DNA of 64,000 bases, from contig OY987265.1 in NCBI GenBank assembly GCA_963920665.1, forward strand, positions 27,657,001 through 27,721,000, written 5' to 3'. The position numbers were made by a program, and so were the translations under genes. Shown here one piece after another: positions 49,146-60,665 of this stretch; position 1 is the stretch's first letter, and each line of letters opens with the position of its first letter. The DNA is from Straminergon stramineum. Its lineage: Eukaryota; Streptophyta; Bryopsida; Hypnales; Calliergonaceae. The notes beneath the pieces are model-generated. The model had not been told where the DNA came from and did not search any database. It saw only the letters and a program-made list of their open reading frames with translations.

Positions 49146-50940
49146 TTCTTGGTTGTGTTAGTATTTTAGTGTATTTATATGCAAAAATGCATAAAAAGAG
49201 TATTTGAGTGGTATTTGGTAGAAGTCCCTATCAATACAGTGAGGGATCATCCTAGAAGTACGGAGTACCTAAAATACTCCAATTTCATACTTCTGATGCC
49301 TAGTTGAGAGTTTGAGAGGTCAATTAAGTATTTCCGAGAAAATTAAGGATTTGAGTGTTAGCTAGTCCTAGTAGTTGTCTATGTTAAACTAAGTCTTATA
49401 ATCGCATGTGACAGGATGGCTAAGTCCATTTTAGGCCTAGAGAGTCTAGTATAGGTCACCATCTAATTCGTAAAGAATTTGGATTGGTAAATTCTTATTT
49501 GTAGGTAACTTATAGAAAAATGATCCAATTTGCAAATGAAGTGATGGGAGAGCGACTAGAGGATGAAGAAAGGTGCTTTTACTCTAAAAGCATGCCAAGA
49601 GCCAATATTGGAGCCGGTTGTTCCAAGATTCCTTGATACAAGAATAATTTCCCCCTCGGGCGGAAATTAAAAGGGAATTGCTAATTTTAGCTTCCCTATG
49701 AATAGTAAAAAGTGAAATGTAATGTTGCACTTTGATTTTGGGATCTTCCTAAAAGCTAACCAAAAAGTTTCGGATTTTTCCAAAACAATTACAATGACTC
49801 CATGGGAAGTGAACTACCTTTAAACATGGTCATAAATTCCTAGGAATTAATTATGTTGCGGTAAAATCCCACTAAAAATTAGCATAGTGTTTTGTGTGCT
49901 AATAGAGCATTCCACAAAGTTTGAAGACATTCTGAAAAGCCTAAGTACCAAAATCGGTGATGACATTGGAGTTTTGAAGAATTTACGACTTTTTAACGGG
50001 TTGACCGGCATACTAAGAGATGGTGGTGTCCAAATGACGTGAATGAGGGGTCTTTTCTTACTCTCAAAAACCTTCTAAGTAACCTTAGCTACACAATTTC
50101 TTTAAAAGAAACAAATTACAAAAGTTAGAGTTTTCACTTTTCTTTGGAGTTATCGTAAATTGATTTTACACTTACAAATGGCAGGGAAGAAGGGGGTAGA
50201 GGTCCACTACGCTAATTTGGATCTTCTAAATGCAATGGCACAATTGTTTTTCAATTTAGAGTTGTTCTCTAGAAGATAGGAAGGGTCCAGTAGTAGGTTT
50301 GACTTTTTTAGAGTAATTAGTAGTAATTCAAAGTTAATTTTGCAAATATCTAGGTTAATTAGGGTTATTTTTAAAATATCTTTGGGAAAAGATCTTGGAT
50401 TTGATTTGACCAAGATTTATTAGCTAAATGAAGAGGGTTTTAGAGAATTCTTCCATTAAACAAAGATTATTTTGGAAGTACGTCAGGGTAGTTTAGGAAA
50501 TATCTCGAGATCAAAAGTAAATGTTTTTCCACCAACAACTTACTAGGGAAGGGCCTGGGACAAGTTTAAAAGGCCCTTCCCTCTCGGTTGTTGGTATCTT
50601 CATTTTTATATCTAACTTTTGCTTTTGTTTCTCTTGTACTATCGACATAGTCGGAGCACTGATCCAGGTCGAGATCTCACCTGATTTTCATTTTATTTCT
50701 TGATTTGCACACTTTGAAGGACGAGAGGGTCCCTTCAAAGTGATTTCTATTTTATTTCTTTGAGTTCTCGAGGCTAAGCCTCCATTTTCTATGATTTGTG
50801 AGAGTTTTCGAAGGGATAGACCTCCAAACTCTAATTTCGTTTAAGATTACTTGATACTAACAATTTGTACTCATTGTTGTAGGCGTAGTGTGCGGTAAAT
50901 ACCATTTACAACACCTAAACGTGTAAACTAACTTGTAATA
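49146..50940. repeat. Old large-repeat sequence with two perfect-stem hairpins
   Basis: The segment 49600-50090 shares words in direct orientation with 61260-61660 (GCGGTAAA-TCCCACTAAAAATTAG, GTTTGACCGG/GTTGACCGG, GGTCTTTTC). Two hairpins lie close together. At 50531-50597, AGGGAAGGGCCT pairs with AGGCCCTTCCCT inside ACCAACAAC/GTTGTTGGT. At 50710-50741, CACTTTGAAGG pairs with CCTTCAAAGTG. They may be regulatory or terminal structures of a transposon. No gene is called. Confidence 0.5.
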
Positions 50941-51953
50941 TCGTCCTAGGGGATTCTAGTATGTTGTTGCAAGCCTAGGTTATCCGTTCTACCAACTTAA
51001 GCTCTCTCTTTCCGGAATCCAATCCGGATTCACTCTTTTTCCAGATTCCGGATCCGTCACTTCACTCACAAACACTGGTTTTTGGTACCTCTATTTTACC
51101 CTTAGAGGGTCCACCTTTGATTGTATAGAGGGGTAGGGACTCACCACTCGTATTCCTCACACTCTCTTCTCTCTCTAAACTACCCAAACCACATTTAGAC
51201 CAAGTGTTGTATTAGATCAGCTCGAAAACACTCTCACAACTATTGGGATGGCCAATCTGGAAAGCAGATCACACAAAGCAACCTCTAGACTTTTCTACTA
51301 CAACGATAGACCAATAGAGACCGGAACTAAGATAGGGATTGTAAGTCGTTCGCTAAATTGATCCTAGGGTTTGGCTAACCTTCCGGTAAGTGATATGGGG
51401 TTTCTTCCACTGGTGGTTGCTTATCTCCACACGGAACCCTCTCTGGTTTTCTGGATCTGCACCCACACCACTCCTAATCGGATTCCTGTTCTAGGAGTTT
51501 AAAGACACATGCTCAAGACCAAAATCTCAAGTCTAGACTATGTAACAAATGTTCCTCAATACTCAGACCCAAGTCCCCTCAGATCCGAATTCCTCCTTTC
51601 CTCCTCCTCTCTTACACTTCATACACACACACGGAAACACAAGGAAGCTGGATATACGACAGATCAATCCCTGAGGGTCCACTTGGTGGCTCAAATTAAA
51701 ATAAGGATGACAAAATACAAACTATAATGCTAGGATGGAATGAGAGGCAAACAACTTGCTTCACACTTTAAAACTTCAAAAACAACCAAAGCCGAAAAGA
51801 CAAAAAGGCCACCCGGAAATCCAGGTGACCACTTACAAACTCCCGGAAAAATACGAAAAAGTGAGATCCTACAAATCTGGAACCCGGTCCCACACCTGGA
51901 GATCCGGATCCGGTTCAAAATTAAAATCCTATCTCCCCAAAGAAATATCCTAT
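50941..51953. other. GC-richer block downstream of the broken ORF
   Basis: Composition changes sharply at about 50940 and returns to AT-rich near 54230, enclosing the minus-strand pseudogene. TCCGGAATCC/ATCCGG words are frequent here and near 54170, so this is probably the non-coding part of the same inserted element. Open frames on the plus strand at 51509-52048 are short and unsupported. Confidence 0.4.
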
Positions 51954-53938
51954 CTACTTTCCCTTCCGCGCTTTCTTCTGGCTGCTCCCACCTTGACTCG
52001 CTGGTGCTCGCATGGATGACCTCGGAGTTGCCTTCGGGGTCGCTTTGATGGGGGTCATCCGTAACGCCGCCCGGGTCTGTATCTTCCGGATTTCCGGAGG
52101 AGAGTAGTTTGTTTCTACCTCGTCCTCGTCCTCCAATCCGGTTCGGTATTCTTCCTCCTCAGATTTCTCAATCTGAGTTATCTCCCTCTCATTCTCCTCG
52201 CCTGGAGACATCTCATCCAACACGATCGGCTCGATCTCCTTTCTTATTTGCTGCCCCTCTAGCATATGCTCGAATTCCTCCGGATGAGACCGGGCTGGAT
52301 TCAACAACCCCCCAATCCGCTCTATCAGTTCGCCACGGGCTTGGGTGTGAGGTGTCGGAAGCGACTCCTTCTTCGGAAGATTGAACACTGGGATGGGTGG
52401 AGAAACCGTAATCTCTGGAGGTGCCAACTCTCGTGTAGTATCCGGCTGCTTGCTTGGCTCGAGTGCTGACTTCACGCTCCCCCAGATTGTCTTCTCTAGT
52501 TGCTTGAAGAAGGGTTCCGTTGAGTACCAGAGAGTCTCCCGCGGGGCTTCCGGTTTTGAAGGTAGTGGCATTCAGGCGGTGAGCTTGACGGGTGTCTCCG
52601 TGTCGAAAGGGATCCCCGGGAAGTTGGAGAAGTCCATTATCCAATCAGGGTCGATCCGCCCAAGCAATAGCCTCTCTCCTTAAGTGTGAGCTCCATCCTT
52701 GAGGAGAAGTCTACGAGTATCCGGATCACCTTGGATCCGGTGAGGTGCCCTTCCTCGGTCAACCGGCTTTGGGTTAGAGCCGCCTTCATCACCATGTCGG
52801 CCGGCTTGTCTAGTAAGTCGGATAAGTTCTTCAGCAGCTGCAGAGCTTCCTTCTCCCTTTGCTTTGCTGCAACCATCTCCCCTTGCGCCCAGCTCAGTCT
52901 TGCTTGAAGATCCGCTTTCTCCTTCTCCAGGGCTATGATCTGCTTGTCCTTCCGCTCGAGGACTTCCGGATTTGGAAGTTTCTTCAACGCATCGAGGATG
53001 TCTTCCGGATCCGCCTTCAACTCCCGGTTAATCCTCTTGAGCAGATCTGCTAGGTTCTCATGGTATTCTTGCGCTTGGAGTACCTAGTTGAACCCGGTCT
53101 TGAAGAACCCGGATATGCTTCCTTCCTCTTCTTCGGAGATCTTCTGCTGAGCTGGAAGCTTTCCCTATGATGTCGGATCCGTCGACTTTCAGTACCTCCG
53201 TTCCAAGGGTTGCTCGTCTTCTTTTGGATCCTCCTCTTCTTCCACCGGTGGTTGTTTTGTTGTCACTTCTTCCGTCAGGCCGTATTGAAGGATGGTCGCT
53301 CCGGTGTTGTACTCCACCATTTCCGCATTAATGAGAAGCTCTGCGTGGTGGTAGAGATGGAAAAGATACGGCCCTATGGAGCTGGTCTTTCCCTTTCCCA
53401 TGTTGGCGGCAAGCTTGGCAACTACGGATCCAATCACCTTGCCCCAACTGACTGGTCTACCCTCAAAAGCACCAAATATGGTGTTTGCTACCGTAACTAT
53501 AACCCGGGTAGACTTTTCCGGATACATGATGGGGATCAAGAACTCTAGGACATGCCTCTGCCTTGCATCTAGGCAGTCACTAATCACATACCCTTTCTTG
53601 GAATGGGCTGCGTTCTTGAATTTCCCGACCGTAAACTTGTCGGTCCGGGAAGCTAGGCCGGATCCCTTCTTAGGAAATCCGTAAACCTTAGCCCAGACTT
53701 CATCAGCCCAGGTTTGAGGCCTTCTTCTCACTGTCAACTCATACTGGTTTGACACTCCTATTATCAACTCCTGGATCATCCGGTCGTTCTTTACGGTCCA
53801 TGGCTGCATGAATAGACCCACACACCCTATCTCACTAAGGTCGTCTTCTAACTGTGATCTCTCCCTTAGCCTTTCCGGAATGGTTGGACAAACCATCCGG
53901 CCGGTGACCAAAGTCTTCCAGATATCTCCCTCCGCCAT
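51954..53938 (-). pseudogene. Broken single ORF of an unassigned element, gag- or plant-mobile-domain-like
   Basis: Three minus-strand open frames follow one another: 53938-53189 (249 aa, begins MAEGDIWKTLV), 53020-52637 (127 aa) and 52571-51954 (205 aa). The middle frame extends upstream to a TAG within FKTGFN-stop-VLQAQEYHE. Another in-frame TAG and a frame change lie near 53190-53170. A frame change follows LGGSTLIG, and a TGA stands directly before MPLPSKPEA. They therefore look like one ancestral protein of roughly 660 residues, now disabled. The N-terminal part is compact and helical (TWADEVWAKVYGF, PVSWGKVIGSVVAKL, FHLYHHAELL). The middle has heptad-like coiled coil (ALEKEKADLQARL). 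The C-terminus is acidic then basic (GSSQKKARKGK). No protease, reverse transcriptase or integrase motif is seen. Function is not known; a transposon structural protein is my best guess. Confidence 0.55.
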
Positions 53939-56900
53939 CTCAAACTACTCAGAAATCTGCGTATACTGTAGCTTTTCACCCGAGCACTAACTCAACATTC
54001 TTTCACTCAGCTATGTACGCACAAAACAGTTGTGGGAAAAGAGGGAGAACAAATGGGAGTGGCGGGGTTAAGTACTCATCACAATACCGACTGTTCCTAA
54101 AGCGGACCGTTTACCCGTAACAGGTCCCTATTTTCTAGACCGGAAGTCTAGACCGTAGGCTGTCGCTATCTGGGTTTCCGGAATCCAGATCCGGCTTGGA
54201 TCTTGTTACAGATTATCTGGAGTGTTTTCTTAGTTTTACTGAGTTGTTTAGGCTAAGAGGGTTCTTATCATTTTTACCTATTAGAAATTTTTGAAAAATT
54301 CTACATAGTTATACCTTTATAAATACTAACATGGTGACTTCTAAGATTATGGCTCGTGACACTCATTACAACAAAATTTGGTATTAATAGGCTTAAGGCG
54401 GCAAAGCTTGACTTTGCCAAAAGTTTCTTAAGCCAATCTTTGCCCAAAATTTGTTGCATAATGAAAATTGGGATTTTAATTGCTAAAATTTGGTTTAAAT
54501 GTTGTCATGCATACCTCCTTTGGTAATTAGATCTTGGATACTTTGAAATTTTGAGGAATTAATCTTTAATGTTCAGTTAAACACTATCATGTATACCTCT
54601 TTTAAAGATTAAAAATTTTGAAATACTATAATTTGATCATCAATACCGTATATGCCTATGGTCGCCCCTACACGGTGAAGCTTTGACTTTGGGATATTTG
54701 AAATTGACATTTTAAAAAGTGGTCCCAAGTATTAGAGAAATTTCCTTATTTGGATGCTTGGAAAAATGCTTTGCAGGTGTAGTAATTAGGAACATTTGAT
54801 TTAGTGAGAAATATTAGAGAAAAGTAGTTAAAATTCCTTAGTTTGAACTCTTGATAAAACCCTTAGTAGTAATTAGAGAAAACCCAAAATTTAGATTAGT
54901 TTCCCTTTAGAAAGAGTCATTAAAATTATCCTGGAAAGAGATTTTTAATTAGCTTAGAATACTTAGTTGATTAGTTTAAACTTATTTCCAAAAATTCCCA
55001 AAAATTAGATTGTTATTTTAGAATTTAAAGAGTTAAGAGATTCCCCTCAAAAAACCTGAAAAATTGATTATTTTAGTTAGGAAATTAGTTAAGTTTTTAA
55101 TTACAAAAATTAGTTTAGTAGTATTTAATTGGCCAAAATACATGGAAGTCCCAAAATTTCAGCAAAGGAGACCATAACTGAGATACTGAAACCCCAGCAC
55201 AAGAACCAAAGTGGAGAGTCCCAGTACCAAAATCAGAACCAACAAGGACGAACTCGAGCAACGAACCAACAGGAACGAGAACGGGGTGACAAATGAGGTG
55301 ACGAACGAGGACGGGGTGACAATCCACTGCGCCTTGCCACATGACACGACGGTGGGGAGTTGGATAGGGAGCCATCAGTGAGCTGGATAGGGAGCCTGTC
55401 AAGGAACTGAACGAGCAAAATTGAACTTCAAAATTACAGTACTTAATAGTATCGTTTCTCTCTAATTTGATAAGCATGCTCACAAAAAATTTGGTTTGTT
55501 TGCTAAACATCAATTAAAACTTTTGCTTCCTCCATAGCCACTAAAATTTCTCATTTCTTGCAAGAAGAACAAGAAAACACAAACAACAAACAAGTGAGGA
55601 AGATTTTGGAAGTAGGGAGATGAAAGGAAGAAGAAGAATCTAAACAATTAATAAGGTAAGAATCTCTTGGATTTCATTTGAAATTTTATTCTCATTACTA
55701 TTCATTAAATTGTTGGTTAGTCATTAATTAGGATTCTTATAGGGATTAGAAGGCTAGGCTTTGGTTAAGATTTGTTTAATTGGACTTAATGAGACAAATA
55801 GATAAAGACAAAATACCAACTAATATCTTTTGGATGATTAGGAAATTACAAAATAGTTAGGATTTATTAGATTTAATTTGATTTTGTGGATTTAAAAGGT
55901 TTTGAGGTATTAAAATAATTTCCAATTAATTAGGAATTGTTTAAAATACAAACAAAATTAATAAAATCCCATAACCATTAGTAGGAAAAGAAAAATTGAA
56001 ATTGAAATACAACATTGAACAAGGATTAATTTCAAGTGGTGTAATGGATTAGCAAAATGGAGGATGGAGCGGGTTACTATGAAACCATTCATCTCGTGAT
56101 TCTTGAGGATGGTACAATTGACCCCTTCATGGGAAAGGTATGTTAAAATTCTTCACATTTTATTTTTTTTAGTTTTAATTTGATTAGAATTTCACTTGAT
56201 AGAATAAACCATTGAAAACTTTAGGAAAATTAGAAAAGAAAATTAACATTTAAAAATTCCAATTAAATTTTAATTTAGAAAATAATCCAAAATTTAACCA
56301 ATCACAATTAGATAAACCTTATTTGAAATTTGGATGAAAAATTAATATTTCCATCCAAAATAATCAAACAAAGGAATCTTAAAATTTTGGGGGAATTTAG
56401 AATTTAAAATTAATTAGAAATTATAATCATTCATTAAACTAAGAGTTATTAATGAATGAAATTTAATTCGTTAGATTTTTAAAACAAATTTCATTCATTA
56501 ATAACTTTTTTGTTAGGAATTTAGTTTTTTAGTGTCTTATCTTGTTGGGAAGGTAATTTCAATAAGTTTTCATTTAAAAAACATAAAACCTTAAAAATAC
56601 TAATTTAGAATAGAAAGTTTAATTTAAATTAGAAGATAATGAAAAAGAATTTCTAAAGAATCTTTAAAGAATCATTTAAATTAGGAATCAAATAGGAAAT
56701 CTTTTAAAGATTTGAGAACCTATTTTCATTTAAAAAATACTTTAATTTTAAATGAGAAAAGGTTGGATGAAGTTTAATCCTAATTTGGATGAAGTTCTTT
56801 GATTAATTGGTCAAAATTAGGTTAAGTCTTAGAATTAGGTAATTAACATAATTAAAAACTCAACCTTAAAATTTATATTTATCTCGATCAGTTTTACTAT

Positions 56901-57276
56901 TTTTAATTCGTGGATGAAGGTTGTGATGTAGTTTAGGGATCAATATTTCATCCATTCATTTCTTTTACTAGAGAAGTCAAAATTTAACTTGCTTTATCAT
57001 TTTGGAAAGGGCAAATTACATTCTATAAGTTAGGTGAGATTGATTTTAGTTTGAATTTATCTTTTGATTAGGTATTAGATTTAGTTAACCATAGTTTAAA
57101 AGTTTAGGATTTACATGATTTGAGTTCAATTTGGATATTTAAAAACAAAGTGTCCATTGCTTGAAAGGCACGAATTGAACTCTGATTAGGAACACCCTAA
57201 GGAAATTGATTTAATAAGCCATAAAACCCATGTGCACGTTTTAACTCAAAGGGTGGAGTTTAAAACACTGACGGAG
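53939..57276. other. Upstream GC-richer edge, then AT-rich spacer with a possible transposon leader
   Basis: The GC-richer block ends near 54230. At 55165-55410 there is a local less AT-rich patch with short repeats (AACGAGGACGGGGTGAC twice, CTGGATAGGGAGCC twice). An A/G-rich stretch at 55555-55652 ends ATAAG|GTAAGA like an untranslated exon. It is followed at 56057-56137 by an exon-like frame (see next entry). The rest is very AT-rich without a signal. Confidence 0.4.
56057..56137 (+). CDS. Isolated exon-like frame with a good splice donor
   Basis: An ATG opens a 27-codon frame (MEDGAGYYETIHLVILED, ending DPFMGK) that runs directly into GTATGT. It stands out in base composition from its AT-rich surroundings. 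No downstream exon was matched. It is comparable in form to the short conserved exon at 63712-63788, which also ends at a GTATGA donor, so it may be the first exon of a transposon or of a decayed gene. Confidence 0.3.
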
Positions 57277-57700
57277 GCTAATCTTAAGGATGCGTCATAC
57301 CATCCTCCAAGGTTAAGCTACTTCTTATGTCCTACGTCTTACGTTTAATCTCATGGTGATCACTTAATTTTAATCTAAGGGCTTGAATAAGTCTTGGAGA
57401 GTCTACTTCTATTTTATCTACTCTCACTCCCTCCCTTCAAATTGTCTTCCCCTTTGTTATTCTCTCATTCTTCCGGCATCCCACCACTTCCACTTTACTT
57501 ATCTTCTTTACCTTAGTACTGTTTTTAAGAGATGGGGCATTGGACTCCCTGCTCCAATTAGTATTCTAGTGTAAAGGCCCCACTTCTTTCCACCACCTTT
57601 TTCTCTCCCTAATCCTTGGGCTTCATTAATTTTCCTTGCTCTTCAAACTTACTGAACCTTCCCTCTTTGTCTAGCTACTGGACCCCTCTCCTCCATTCTA

Positions 57701-58070
57701 GTTGTTGTAGACCCCAACCCTAGAGCCCAATTATTGTAAATCCCAAGCTCCGAGCCAATTACTGTAAACCTAGACCTTGAAGCTTAATTACTGTAATCCT
57801 AGACCTCGAAGCCCAATTACTGTAGACCCCAATCCCGACCTAATTATTGTAATCCTAAACCCCTGAAGCCAATTACTACAGATCCAGACCCAATTACTTT
57901 AAATTCAATCTCGGAGCCCAAATATTGCAGACCCCAACTTCCAACCCAATTACTGTAAACCCCAACCCCCGATCCCATTACCGGAGATTCTGACCTTCAA
58001 TCCTATTACTGTAGATCCTGACCCCCGATCCCATTACTATAGACCCCAACCCCCAGCCATTACTATATCA
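57701..58070. repeat. ~30-bp minisatellite in the left arm
   Basis: About a dozen variable copies of CCAATTACTGTAGACCCCAACCCC-type units (variants GATCCCATTACTATAGACC, GAAGCCCAATTACTGTAG) follow one another. The matching place in the right arm (near 62940-63000) shows only one or two such units, so the array expanded after the arms formed. Confidence 0.85.
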
Positions 58071-58965
58071 CCTCCTTGTATTCGGCCTTGATCCACCGAC
58101 CCACCTGGCGATACTCGGCCCTAGTCTCTTTCCCGGTTTTAGGGGTGCTATGGTCCTAGGACTAGTTTGGGGTGATGGATGCTATTTTTTTTGGCTAATT
58201 TTATGCTAATTTCTAAGGGGACTTGGAGGGATCATTTCTATGCTAGTGGATGGTGGCTAGGCTTGTGGAGGCGAAGGCCTCACTCTATTTCTCACTAGTC
58301 ACCCCTCACACTCATCTTGACCTCTAATTCCTATTTTTTGGGGCCTAAACTTTGGTTTGTTCCTAATGAATTTTGGGAACTAAACCTTGTGGGGAGAGAG
58401 ACGACGGGGGCTTATAATTCTTCCATGGGATGGTTTTAACACATTGCTAAGACTTTTGACTCCAATGGATTCAAAGGTTCGTCGTGGTTCCTTTTTTTAA
58501 CACATCTCTAGGACTTTTGATCCCAAGGGGTTTCAAAGCTTCACTGTGGTTCCCTCTTTTAACACACTGTTAAGACCATTTTATCCCAAGGGGGTTCAAA
58601 GCTTTGTCGTCATAGTGGGACTCACTAACCCTTACCCTCTTTTAAACCCCTCTAAGGAATACGAAGTTAGTAATAGAGGGACCAAAAGAGACCTCAACAT
58701 TCAACGGACTAGCTACATGGGGTTAGTAATGTGAAAGACTTCAACTAAAGGCCCCCAAAGCAGCAACACTAGTCATATGGGAGATTGCTCTAGGGTTAGT
58801 ACAATGACAAGACAAGGAGAGCGACAAACAAAGGTCCCTCAAAGGTAATGCATACAATATTTAGTAACATGGTAAGGTAAAAAAACCTTCAAGCTTAAGC
58901 TTCGAAGAGTTATTACTACACACACTCAAGATGCAAGGGACCCACAAAGACCTCACAAGCTTAGG

Positions 58966-58992
58966 AAAACAACAACAACAACAACAACAACA
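58966..58992. repeat. (AAC)n microsatellite
   Basis: A run of about nine CAA/AAC triplets within the left arm. The partner position in the right arm lacks the expansion. Confidence 0.9.
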
Positions 58993-60404
58993 GCCAAAAG
59001 TGCCCTAAAATCACTGTTGCAAGGTTTGTGGCTAAAATGCCACAATTCCAATACAAATTGGATCCAATGAACCTAATTACACAATAAGGGGATGGTGAGA
59101 GAGGAGAAGAGGTGCCCTTTTATACTCTTTCCTGGGCACCCACTTCCTCTCGTTCATCTATGTTAACGTTATTTTTTCGGATTTTCATCTTCATCCTCAA
59201 GGTTTTCATTCTATATTGGCCCACTAAGCTAAATTTTGAAGATTAACTTTGAATCACAAATGGATTGCGCCATTAGCTTCAAAAGGCCATTTTCAATTTG
59301 AAGAAATCCCCCTCCCTTTTTTCTATCTTCAAAATTGTAGCGAAACCTAGTGCCAACTTAACACCAACTTAACGCTAAAACCAGGAAAAATTCCAACTTC
59401 TAGAGGTTGATTTTTTTGACAAAAGTAACTAGCGTAGGCACTTAAGTGGGTGTGGGGGAGTAAGAAAAGACCTATCTTGAGCCCCATTCTGCTTCTATAT
59501 GCTCCTGCTCTAATGGTCAACTTTGCCATGGACTTCAATTGTTGTTAATTATCGAGGAATCTTGCAAGTTCGAGTACTTCTGACTATTAGAATGTCTTGA
59601 AACTTACTAAGCTATCTTATTAACATAAATAAATTTGTTCCAATTTTTAGTGAGATTTTACCATCACTTGGGGAATTTCTAGGAATTTTTCATCGCAGAT
59701 TTGGGTAGTTGATTGTCCAAAAAGGCATCTTCTAACTATAAAAAAATTATGAAATTTTTTGTAGACCCTCCTATGGAATCCTACAACACATGTATAGGCT
59801 CATAGTTTTACTCTACACATAGGCCTAGGGGGACAAAATCCACTCTCTTGATTAATTATCAGTGGCTAAGGAATCTTCCACACTAGAGGGAATTTTAACA
59901 AATTGACTTTGTTGTTGGTTCCCAGGCATGGTTTTAACCCTAAGTCACTCTTCTTGGATTTGAGATTCCTCCATGGTCCCACCTTGGTGTTTTTGACATC
60001 TATAAGCCAACAATTGGAGATCCGCTATTTTATAGATGAAATGGGGAAATGGAACCTATCTCTGGGAATTGACCTATATATCTCACCTAGGTTCTTGCAA
60101 CCAATTTTAGCCTCGAGATGTCCTTTCTACATGAGGTTTTGAGCTTGGTACATCCATCACTCGTAATTGATCAAATTGCCATGATTAGATGGGTTCTAAC
60201 TTCTTTACAACTCATGATTGGGCCATTCTAGCTATAATATTTTCAAGATAGATCCAAAACTATATTGGTATGTAACACACATATTTTGATTCTACACTCT
60301 TTTTTGGACTTTTTGTATATAAAAGTGCATTTAAAATAACAAAATACAAAAAAATAGTGAGCCCGTAGTGACGAATTGGGGGCTCATAGCATGCCACGTC
60401 ATCG

Positions 60405-60665
60405 CACTTTGATGTTGTGTTAAAAATTTAGAATGTGAACATTGGTTTTTTAGATGTCAATTGAAACATCAACTAAAACATCCATATATTTTTTGTGACG
60501 TCAACTACAATGTCAACTGAGACATTCGTATGTTTTCTAAGACACCGCCTAAGACAACATTATATTTGTTAGGATGCTCATGTTTGAAATTCTATTTTTC
60601 ATACAATTCTTACATTTTACATTTTCCACATGGTTTTTCCCTCCTACCACCCTTTGTATAAATAG
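60405..60665. promoter_or_regulatory. Inverted-repeat spacer with direct repeats and a TATA box
   Basis: The unpaired centre contains two related ~50-bp direct repeats (GATGTCAATTGAAACATCAA and GACGTCAACTACAATGTCAA, each followed by an ACATYCRTAT word). Near its right end it has TATAAATAGC at 60654-60663. The latter fits a plant TATA box reading into the right arm. Promoter function is inferred only. Confidence 0.4.

Noticed and set aside
52109..52683. Several plus- and minus-strand frames of 67-143 codons
   Set aside because: They are antisense or shifted shadows of the broken minus-strand ORF at 51954-53938.
55115..55513. 132-codon minus-strand open frame
   Set aside because: It reads through short tandem repeats of a local GC-richer patch, giving repeated HPVLV-like words; overlapping frames on the same strand are equally open.
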